From: Micropterus salmoides
Lineage: Eukaryota > Chordata > Actinopteri > Centrarchiformes > Centrarchidae
Direction: 5' to 3'
DNA length: 64,000 bases
NCBI RefSeq assembly: GCF_014851395.1
Contig: NW_024040041.1
Span: 10,222,041 to 10,286,040, forward strand
Below the pieces are notes generated by a model. The model saw only the letters and a list, made by a program, of their open reading frames with translations. It searched no databases and was not told where the DNA came from. Positions 54,284 through 64,000 of the stretch are shown here, one piece after another (within the stretch, counting starts at the first letter, position 1; every line of letters begins with the position of its first letter). Made by a program: the position numbers and the translations under genes.

Positions 54284-56942
54284 CCCCACCCCTGCTAATA
54301 GAGGATGAGGCCGACACGCCCTAATCACACACATTTTCACACCCCCGTGTCTTTGTTGTTCAACCTTGCTATGACCCCAATCTTTTTTTTTTATTATTAT
54401 TATTAATTAATTTAAATTAAAAAAAATTATTTTATATGTGAATATTTTTTGAATAATTAGTTTTTGATTAATACATTTTTTATTAATCAAAATTTTATTC
54501 ACGTGCACAACTTACGCGCATCATGCTATTACGAGTTGCTGGCCTTTATTTACTACGACTACTTTGGGAGGCTAAAGAGATCTCAATTGCAATTCATTTC
54601 CTATTCTTTTTATTATTTTCCTTAACTATAACTTTAAGCAATCTGTATTAATTGTCATTTTATATTTTGTACCTTTTTCTTTTGTAAAGAAATTTTTGAA
54701 AAATCTGAAGATACAGACTTAATGATTTCTTTGTCTCTGGTCTATCTTGAGGGAAACTCAGCCAAGGAACAAAACCCCCAAAGTGGCGTCACGAACAGGA
54801 TGGGAAAAAAGGACCCCTCTTTTTTGAGCTGTCGGAGGTACCCGGCTGTTTGCCTTTTCTTCCACTTGCAGAGAGACAAGGTAAGACCTTTCCTTTGTTG
54901 ATCTGTCGGAGGGGAGGAAGGGCCAACTGCCTGAGGTGGTAAGACAGTGGAAGAATTGTGCATTTAAAAACTGTCTAAATGTAAGATAAATGAGAGATCA
55001 AAAGACCAATTTTGCCGTGCGTGAGTGAGACTGTGTGTGTGAAAAAGTGTGTGTGTGTCTAAAAATAGATAGAAGCATGCTGTGTGTGTGTGGTGAGTCA
55101 TATAGACACTAAAAACCCCCAAATTTGGACAAAATATAATGAGAGATATTTTAAAGGCATTAGTAGTTTAAATCATAAAGGGTTTATATTTCACATTCCT
55201 TAGAACAACTGTTTTCATCATGACCTGCATGCAACGCTTTGAAGGTGTTAAGATTGAGTCAAAAGTATTTTAGAACGTAGAATAGGTTGCAGGGTCACTG
55301 TAAAAGTACAGTTCTTCACAAATAGAATGACCAAATTATTGGGGTAAGAGCATTAGTTGGCCTTGCAGTCACCTTGAGCCCCTTGAGGCTGTGAGCACCC
55401 CAGCTGTGGTGTTGCCATCTGACTATAAGTAATAAAACCGCTAAAAGGGAGCGGATCCTAGGGGATTTTTAAGGGGTAAACCTGGGAAGGGGCACGGGTT
55501 GATTTTTAATCAACCACCCTGTGAACAAGGTTAAATTAAAACAGTGCTTGATATCCTTGTAAGCATAGGATTGTAGTAAATTGTTATGTGTCCGGGAGAC
55601 ACTAATTGAGAAGTAAAATTTAATTGAGCAAAATGTTTGCGCAAAAAACATCTTTACAAAAAATAATAAGGGAATAAAACTACACAATAGTCATTACTGG
55701 TTAACTACAGTAAAGTCAACTTTAAAATGACTCCACTACCACACATAGAACGTGGTTAATAGAATAATCACATTTAACAAAAGCATACATTTTGGCTTAA
55801 TAACTATCGAGATTTGTCAGGTTGATAGTCTCCCTTGACAGTTTACTGTAAATTAAGCCTTAAGCATTTTACACAGCATAAATTGGCCAAGTGGCTAGCG
55901 AACTTTTCCTCTCCTCATAGCTTAACAAATTACATGTTATTTATACCATTTCTTACTCACCACTGGTTCAGTTACTGCATCTCCCGACACAACACCACGG
56001 GTGCTGATGAACAAATCGCCCTGAGCTACTACCCTTGCAAATTTCTTTTCCACATCCATGCACTGCTTGGACGGAGACAGCCAGCCCGTCCAGGGAGCCG
56101 TGCTTCCTGAACACGTATCCTGTGCGTGTCTGTCATTGGCGGAGCAGTCTGTCAGTCCCTCTGTCCAGTAAGTATGACTTGTAATTGGACTGTACTTCAG
56201 CAGACAGGCAAGCATTGGCCAAGAGCAGAAGGCCCTGCCTCCAGGCCTTTTTTTTAATTTGCGAGGTTGCGAAGCTTCATTTTCACTCAGTCTTAGTTTT
56301 AGAGTTTCAGAGCAGAGCTGCGTGACAACGCTGCCACAAATCACGTGAGTCGCAAGCTCGCAACTGTGTAGGCGTAGCTCCGCAAAGTGGATGTTGTAAA
56401 CTCAGCTCTGAAAAAATAGTCGGCAATAGGAGTGCGAATGTAATGTAATGTAATAAAGTTTCGGCCTTTCAAACCTCAATTTTCAGAGTTTCAAAACTTT
56501 TTTCACACATTTGCACACCAGTTTTCAGATCACCATTTACAAGGTTCCCAACCTGGAAAACAAACTAATACACTGGGAGAACACTGACAAATTCTGAAAA
56601 TTGTTTGAAGAAGGAAAACTCAAAAACAACATAATGTTTGCAGAGATATTTAATTTTTACATTTTGCAAGCTTGCAAATCTTAGTTTTTGATCTTGCAAA
56701 ACTTTTTTTGTAAGATTTTGAGTTTTCAAACACTTTATTTTCAGTTTTGAATCAAGGCAGGATATCAATCCCATACCTATGTAGTATTTATTTCATTCCA
56801 TTTTTATTGAACATTTTTTTAAACTCTTGACCTCTTACGGCTGAGCTGACCATATGACAAATAAAACTGAACTGAAACTAGTTCTCTGTGGGTTTGTCAT
56901 AACAAGAAATCTCTTTCACATTACAGATAGTTATTTCATCCA
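54284..56942. repeat. Second copy of ERV-leader-like and unannotated DNA
   Basis: Counterpart of 40713-43397, including the primer-binding-site-like TGGCGTCACGAACAGGAT at about 54783-54800. No gene recognised. Confidence 0.6.
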
Positions 56943-58408
56943 CCCAGCAGCCATTCAGAGACCCTGCCCAGGGAAAAAGCATAATGCATCAAGATGCATC
57001 GACAATCGCCCTACAATCCCACCACAGCCCTCCAAACCGCAACCGGATCAACCCGTTTACCGCCCAGAGACCCCCACCCCAGAAGCCAGGGCACCCTACG
57101 ACCCCCCAAAGCGCAAAGGACCCCAGACCGCATGTCCCGGGGGAAGCTGTACCCCGCCCCAAGGAAGAACAGCAGAAAGCCGTGCCGGGAAGCTCCCCGC
57201 CGCCAGGGAGCAATAACGCGGGAGAACCAGGCCAACGGTCCCCCAGCCCAGCCAGAGGCATCCCTCCCCAGAGTGCAGGCAGTGCCAGCAGCCCCCGAGG
57301 CCGATCTCATCCTGGACGGGGGCCCAGCCCCCCCAGTCAAGCACCCCCAAGGAGGAGCACCAATACCTACACCGACAACACCGGCCATGTGCCCCAGAGA
57401 CTCCCGAATGCCCCCACTGTAAGAGAGCTGGCAGGGGGAAGCAGGGGGAAGCAGGGGGAAGCAGCGGGAGCCCCACCCCTGCCGAAGAGGGCCCAGGCGA
57501 GGAGAGGAGACAATGGGCCCCCAAGCCCAGGGACACACCACCCGCCCAGAAATGAGCAAAAGCCAGAAGCCCGAGTCAAAAAGAAAAAAAAGAGGCTAGA
57601 ATGGTCCTCCTCACTGGGACCAGATTCCTGACTGGCCCCATCATTCAGTCCCGTCCCCCACCCCCTAAGCAGGAGGACGGCAGGTCCCTCTAGCCCAGGG
57701 CTTATAGCAAGAGCCCCTCTAGCACCGGCAGCACCCCAGAGTCAGCGATAACCCTGCCCAGCCCCCCCAGCACTCAGACCCAGAGGCTCCAAAGCCCCGA
57801 GCCCCAGACCCCCACACACCCCCAAGGCAGGTCAGCGCCCCAACCCAAAGTCAACAATCCCCCGTGAAAACTGGGACGGGGTAACTTAGCCATATCAATA
57901 GGTCTTCACATATCTTCTGCCAGAACTTTTGAACAGGTGTACATTGCCACATAGCATGCATTGTGCCACTAGATCCTGAAATGGAATAAAGTTACTGCCT
58001 TGCATTACATGCTCTAGATGTCTTATCCCTTTGTCATACCACAGTGGGGAATTTAGTGTTTTCTTATTTTGCAGGATGTCAGGATTATTCCAGATTGGGG
58101 TAAATCTGCATGAGATAGATGAAGACCCAGATATTTTGTGAAGTTCCCACCAAGCTGCCAAGGAAGTGCTTATGTTAATGCTTTTAAAGCAGTGACGTTT
58201 GATGTTGGAAGTGATGAATGGCATATCGGAAATTTTAATTTCCTTACAGAATGTTTGTTCTATGTCCATCCATGAGTGGTCCAGTGGGCTCTGATTGATC
58301 CATTGAGATATATTGTAGTCTATTGGACAGGAAGTAATGATAAATTTGGCAGTTCTAAACCACCAAAGTCTTTTGCTTTTTGCATAGTTTTTAAACTGAT
58401 TTGTGCCA
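56943..58408 (-). pseudogene. L1/Tx1-like LINE fragment (second copy, with internal deletion)
   Basis: ORF2 C-terminus here is one open frame, 57895-58408, because two small indels present in the first copy (near 45690 and 45840) are absent. The GC-rich 3' region is shortened by the 1038-bp deletion, whose junction is at 57866/57867. Confidence 0.65.
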
Positions 58409-58977
58409 ATATTCGACATCTATACAGTTGGTTTCTCACCTCAAAACTTCTCAGAAGTGGATTTAGTGATGAAATAATGTATGAAAATAGTAATAAACGT
58501 TCTATTGTTGGCCTCTCTCTCAGCTTCTTTCCGCCCCTTGCTTCAATGCCGAAATGAAAGCTAGGATATCTCTGCTGTCAAGTTCACACACTGTGGGTGC
58601 GTTCCGATCGCCCTGTAGTTCCCTGCTAAGTGCACTGCACAGGGTATTCGGCCATTTTAAGTGAGATTCCAAACCGCAGGGAGCACACTGCAAAGGGCAC
58701 TGCGAACTGTGTAGGGAAGAAGGGAACAACGGTTCATCAGTTCGCAGGAAGTTGACAAGAAAGATTACCCATTAGCCTTTGCGCCTCATAGGAGCTAATA
58801 ATAATAATAATAAATTTGTAGAGCACTTTTCAAAAACAAGTTACAAAGTGCTTTAACAAGTGTAATAGACGAGACAATAATACAAAATAATACAAGATAA
58901 AAGCATGAAAACATTGAAAAGACTAAAATAAATATAAAATTAGTAAAATACAATAAAATAAAAGGGATAAAATAAAG

Positions 58978-61495
58978 TCAAATAAGATCGGGAAAGGCTC
59001 TCCTATAAAAGTATGTTTTAAGAAGGGACTTAAAAGAGTTCACTGACTCAGCCGACCTGATTTCCTCGGGCAGGCTGTTCCAGAGCCTCGGGGCCCTGAC
59101 TGCAAACGCTCTGTCCCCTTTAGTTTTCAGTCGAGACTCTGGAACAGACAACAGACCTCTGACCGAGGATCTCAAGGTATGTGCTGGTGTATATGGAACT
59201 AAAAGGTCAGAAATATAACAAGGCGAGAGGCCATGAAGAGCTTTAAAAGTGATCAATAGAATTTTAAAGTCAATTCTAAAACATACTGGGAGCCAGTGTA
59301 ATGAAGCTAAAATAGGAGTAATGTGGTCATATTTCTTTGTTCTGGTTAAAAGCCTGGCAGCTGAGTTCTGGACAGTCTGGAGTTGATCAATAGATTTTTG
59401 GGTTAAACAGGTGAAAAGGCTGTTGCAATAATCCAGGCGTGATGAGATGAAGGCGTGTAAAATGGTCTTAGTGTCCTTAAAAGTTAACATAGATCGAATT
59501 TTTGCTATATTTCTAAGTTGATAAAAACATGATTGAACAAGCTTTGTGGTGTGCTGCTCGAAATTTAAATTACTATCAAACCAAACACCAAGGTTCTTTG
59601 CCACAGGCTTAATGTGATTTACTAGGGAACCAGCAGATGGCAGTATTTGATGCCATCTGCTGGGACCCGATGACCAGGATTTCTGTTTTGTCTGAGTTCA
59701 GCTGGAGGAAATTATTTGACATCCATTTTTTAACTTCACAAAGGCAGTTGTTAAGTGAACTCAGCATTCCAGGGTCTGTGGATCTGACGGGCAAGTATAT
59801 TTGTGTGTCATCAGCATAAATATGAAAAGAAATGCCATGTTTATGGATAATATGTCCAAGGGGAAGCAGATACAAGGAAAACAAGATGGGACCTAAGACC
59901 GACCCCTGAGGCACACCATATTTAACTGGACAGAATGAGGAGACATAGTTGTTTACAGACACACAAAACTTCCTATTTGACAGGTAGGATGAAAACCATT
60001 CTAGGGCAGTACCAGAGATCCTCACCCAGTCTGTATAACATGATGTTGTGATCAGTGGTGTCAAAAGCAGCGCTAAGGTCCAGGAGTACAAGGACTGAGC
60101 ACATGCCTTCATCAGCAGACATTAAAAGGTCATTGGTGACTTTAAGCAGGGCAGTCTCAGTGCTGTGGTACTTCCTAAAACCAGACTGAAACTTTTCAAA
60201 TATTTTGTTATTTTCCAGTACAGTGAGCAGCTGTTTGGACACAATTCTTTCTAGAATCTTTGCAATAAAAGGCAGTTTTGAAATTGGTCTAAAATTATGT
60301 GGGCGGGAGGGATCTAAACCAGGTTTCTTTAAAAGTGGGTTCACGCAAGCCGTTTTAAAATAATCATGGACACAACCAGTAGATAGGGAGCTGTTGAAAA
60401 CAGAGATCAAATGGGGCCCAACAGAATCCATTACTTTCAGTAAAAACTTTGTAGGTATAACATCAAGTGGGCTAGAGGACACGCTCATTTGTGATACTGT
60501 TTTTAAAAGCTCAGACAAGTCGATGGGATAAAACTGGTTAAAACTCTCTTGTTGCTGGTGAGGAACCTCTGAGTAAGAGGCCTTGGGGGTAATAACCAAT
60601 TTACCACCTTATTGGTAAAATAAGATAAAAACAATTCACAGTCATCATTACTTCCTGCTGAGGCACAAGGAGGGGTTGGGTTTACCAGCTGATCCACAGT
60701 CTTAAACAGAAACCTGGGGTTGTGTTTATGTGTAGTAATGAGTTCAGAAAAATAGTGTGTTCTCGCATCCTTAACCAAGTTATTCTATTTAATTGATAAA
60801 TCCTTCAGACTGAGGTAATGGACTTGGAGACTGGATTTTTTCCATCTGCGCTCTGCTTTCCTGCATTCCCTTTTTAGGCTGCGAATGCTGTCCAAGGTTG
60901 CAAGTCCAGTGTATGACCACGGTTATGTGTTTGCCCTTTGACATGTTGTTTGAAGTTAAAAGAAGTGGCCATATTTAAAAAGTTAGTTGCATTAACATTG
61001 TTGGGGTCATCAACATGAATATTAAAATCACCACAAAGAACAATTCTGTCATAATTTAAAACCAGAGTAGATAAAAATTCAGGAAGTTCTGATAAAAATC
61101 CTCCAGGCGGTTTTGGGGGGCGATAAATTATAACAAATGAGAACTTCAAAGGAGTTAAATTCATCACTGCGTACTTGATGACATTTTAAATTTTTCCTAT
61201 ACACGCTCACTAGCCCACCACCACGACCACTGACCCTCGGTTGCCTAAAACAATCATATTGAGGCGGACACAGTTCAGATAGCTGGCTATAGTCATTCAT
61301 TTGCAACCAGGATTCAGTTAAAAACATAAAATCTAGATTTGCAGACAAGATAAAATCATTTAAGATAAAAGTCTTACTTGACAGAGATCTCACATTGAAG
61401 AGAGCCATTTTAAATGAGTTTGTTCTGGGTGCTGGAGTTGGTGCAGTTGTCCTAATCCTTAAGAGATTACTATTATTTCTGTGTGGGATGTGCAC
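58978..61495 (-). pseudogene. L2 LINE ORF2 (second copy)
   Basis: The C-terminal frame 58978-59604 is intact over 208 codons because two bases missing at ~46805 in the first copy are present here. RT frames at 59609-60112 (YADD, PQGS) and 59973-60599. The endonuclease at 60874-61495 is broken by the two deletions. Inactive as sequenced. Confidence 0.8.
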
Positions 61496-61666
61496 ATTTC
61501 GGTTTACTGGTCTATGCGTGATGATGACAGGAATAGAAGTCTTTGGAACAGCGCTGGGAGCAGACAGTTTTACATGCCAGCAGGTGGAGACAGTTGTTTG
61601 TGGCAGTGAGGCAGAGATCTGTTCAGTGACCGGTGGTGCGTCCAGGTGTGCTGCATGAATGATTAG

Positions 61667-62992
61667 TCATTCACATAAGTCATGTGTGGACCGCACCACA
61701 TGCTGTATTTGCGCAGCTAACATTTCTGAGCCCCGTTTGTTTGGGTGAAGTCCGTCTGTCTTAAAAAGAGGCATTCTTTGCCAGAAAATATTAAAATTAT
61801 CCACATAACACACGATGAGCCCTGCAGGCGGACTGGAGCCAGTAGTGGAGGCCAAGGAGTCTACTGAAGTGGCCAGCACCGCGACCAACTGTGGGAATGG
61901 GACCAGAGATAAAAACAGACTTTCCACACTGCTTTAAAAAGTTAAAAAGACGGTTAAAATCTGATTTTGTCAGCTCAGACTGCTGAAGAGCTGTGTCATT
62001 TGTTCCGACATGGACTATCACTCTTGTGATGGAGGATGGGAGCGATGGAATTAGGTCCTGGAGTTTTTTTAAAATGTCAGCCGTGGTGGCACCGGGGAAG
62101 CAGCGAGTGGTAGCGTTAAAGAAACGGATGTTTCTGGTTATGGAGTCACCAATTATTAGTGTGGTTGGGGAGAAAAGAGGACGAGGAGATGCCGGTTGTG
62201 GGGTCCAGAGCAGGACTGAGCAGAATCTGCTTCAACACTGCATGCGGACTGAGGATGGAGTGTGTGAGCTGCCGAGTGTTGTGTTGGAGTAGCAGTAACA
62301 GACCTGAGAGAAGGGCTACCCAACGGTGCAGGGTAGAGACGGCCTCCGGAGCGTCTGAGCACAGCCTCCTTCAGGATCCTACGTTGGGAAGCGGAGGTTT
62401 TTGACCGGGATGACGGCCGCCGATCAGGCCCTGCGGCAGACCGGCGGCCCAGTGCAGGAGATGTAGCCGGTGGAGGAGATGCAACAGTGTCGGCAGGCAC
62501 TGTGCGCCGAAAGAGATCCGTATCAGGGAGACTCGAAGCCGCAGGTGCATCTGCTGGATGGACCAGAGTGTCGTCAGACAGGGCTGCATAGCGGTTGGAG
62601 AGGCTGATGTGTGGAGGAGAGGCAGCCCCATCCGAGCCTCTCTTGCAGCCACGGACCACCACTTCAGCACAGGTTGACTGATGCTTCGGAGTCAAGCAGG
62701 AGGAAAGCCTCGGAAGGCTAGAGGGGTCCCAAAACACGGTGTCCTGGATGTTAGCAGTTGCGCTAAGAGAAACAATCTGTTTGGCTTAGCCAGTAAGCAG
62801 GGAATCTTTCTCTTTGAGTTCCTCTGAAAGTCGTCGGATGTCTTCCATAAGGTCAGCAATCTTCTTGTTCGCTTTCTTAAGGAGTGTGCAGTCCTTATGG
62901 GGTAGAGTTATCTCGGCTAGCATAGTCACCGGAGCTTTGTTGCGATCAGTAGCGTTGATCGCGTTTTTACGGTCATCTAGCTTAAAATCCAT
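61667..62992 (-). pseudogene. L2 LINE ORF1 with SGNH esterase domain (second copy)
   Basis: As 49403-50731, with the same TAA near 62787 and two extra frame changes, near 62205 (a short indel in the GTGTGGTTCC region) and 61812 (loss of one AC in a CA run). The coiled coil and the esterase blocks remain recognisable. Confidence 0.75.
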
Positions 62993-63212
62993 GTCGGATG
63001 ACTAAAATCCTTAACCCACGTAAAACTTAAGTTAAAAACTTAAGTTAAATAAAACGGATATAAAAAATGTAACGAAAAAGAGTGGATTAAAACTGGATAA
63101 GAGTCCGGTTTAAGACGGAGCTTCCGACAGGTGGCTACAGACGCCAACGCATGCGCAGAGTGCAGATTACGTCAGCAATTACGTCAGCGATCTTGTGATG
63201 TCTTGTCTCATC

Positions 63213-64000
63213 CAACCAGCTGTGAATAGAGCAGACCACAGAGTTTGTATATCTGTAATTATTGTCGTCGTAACTAATGTTATCATTATTTACAGTATAT
63301 GATTATTTCAGAGGTTAGATTACCTAAAAACAACAATGCTCATATAAATCTTTTTAAGAATGACGCTGCATATCTTGTAAATTAATCCAATCACATTGAT
63401 TCACAAGTTACATACATTTTAATAGAATATAAATAGAAGAAGTTATTGAAATATAAGTTTTGTAATTGTATCAGTTTGTTTTAACATATATTCAATATTT
63501 AATTTCAGTAAATGTCCACAGTAGCAGCGGGTATCCGAGGTGTTTACGTTACCAGGGTAACACACTGTGACGGGGTGCAGGGTGTTCTGAATGGAAGAAT
63601 TTTGTCGAGGGAAGTTCCCTTAACTGACATTCCCTGAGCAGGGAGTAGTACTGTTTATATACACTGTCGATCGGAACGCAGCCGTTGAGAAGGGTCCGAA
63701 GGGTCCAGCTGCAGCCCACAGACAAACGTGACAGAAGTTGACCTTCCATATATGGTTCGTCCCACAAGCCACCACAAAAAAGAGCCAATAAATAAGTGTC
63801 AACGTACCAATCAGTGTACATTATGCATTAATGTTTACTTATACTATAATTATATAATATTGTTATAGTATATTAATACTGTAAATATTTATTTATAATA
63901 GCGTAATGATAATAATAAAGCAATGTTTAAATTCATACTGTTGTTGTTGTATATTTTATTTGTTCCAAAGTGATTTTAAGTTTCACAAACCAAGAATATT
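63213..64000. other. No gene recognised (second copy of 50951-51739)
   Basis: Same AT-rich flank and possible transposon end as the first copy. The window ends here. Confidence 0.5.

Larger units (their letters stand above)
58797..63212 (-). mobile_element. L2-clade LINE (second copy)
   Basis: Counterpart of 46299-50950 with the 200-bp and 32-bp deletions in the endonuclease region (junctions near 60901 and 61137). Same ORF1 stop near 62786-62788. Other frames differ by small indels. Confidence 0.8.
40713..64000. repeat. Direct duplication flanking gap 2 (40713-51739 and 54284-64000)
   Basis: The first base after the gap matches 40713 and the similarity continues to the window end. The second copy lacks 44328-45365 (1038 bp), 48406-48605 (200 bp) and ~48843-48874 (32 bp) of the first, plus scattered 1-3-base indels. 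The start at the contig edge argues for overlapping contigs or two haplotypes. The three deletions argue that the two sequences are distinct alleles rather than the same molecule. Confidence 0.9.

Noticed and set aside
1..64000. tRNA, rRNA or other structured RNA genes
   Set aside because: None recognised by eye; a covariance-model scan would be needed to exclude small ones.

Overview
The window looks like repeat-rich chromosomal DNA from a teleost fish. Evidence: an intron-containing very-large-GTPase (GVIN1-type) immune gene, fish-type L2, L1/Tx1-like and DIRS retroelements, a class-I-like endogenous retrovirus (ERV), and an integrated adenovirus-like/Polinton-class element. It contains two runs of exactly 500 N (27737-28236 and 53784-54283). 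Everything here is from reading the sequence; no database search was run.

Layout. 1-8650: minus-strand GVIN1-like gene with a TATA box, ISRE-like and GAS-like sites, a 5' UTR exon, five small or medium exons and the first ~785 codons of a giant exon that runs off the left edge. 8800-13469: 5'-truncated ERV (pro-RT-RH-IN-env remnants and 3' LTR). 13612-14333: solo LTR with a 4-bp target-site duplication (TSD). 15224-19150: decayed L2 LINE (minus) with a small nested insertion bounded by 15-bp TSDs. 20953-40750: a decayed element related to adintoviruses/Polintons. Reading its minus strand from high to low coordinates gives a TATA box and four unrecognised ORFs, an integrase with chromodomain, a penton-like protein, a pVI-like protein, the major capsid protein and an adenain-type protease. 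Other retroelements have landed in it: a DIRS (36.03-39.19 kb), an L1-like 3' segment with 15-bp TSDs (32.76-35.68 kb) and a GC-rich repeat that removes the N-terminus of the protease. 40.76-53.4 kb: an ERV-leader-like sequence, an L1/Tx1-like fragment, a nearly complete L2 LINE with an SGNH-esterase ORF1, and the start of a coiled-coil gene cut by the second gap.

Assembly. The sequence after each gap repeats the sequence before it from its very first base: 28237-34649 repeats 21340-27736, and 54284-64000 repeats 40713-51739. Copies differ by homopolymer indels and by a few larger insertions or deletions. The simplest reading is that overlapping contig ends or the two haplotypes were placed side by side, so the capsid-gene cassette and the L2 region are probably single loci. 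They are annotated twice here because both copies are physically in the window.

How the parts relate. The GVIN gene is the only host gene with convincing regulation (interferon-type sites). The adintovirus-like element carries a virion and integration gene set but no DNA polymerase B or packaging ATPase could be found, and every recognised gene is broken, so it is a fossil. The four unassigned ORFs behind their own TATA box are the best candidates for something not yet described.
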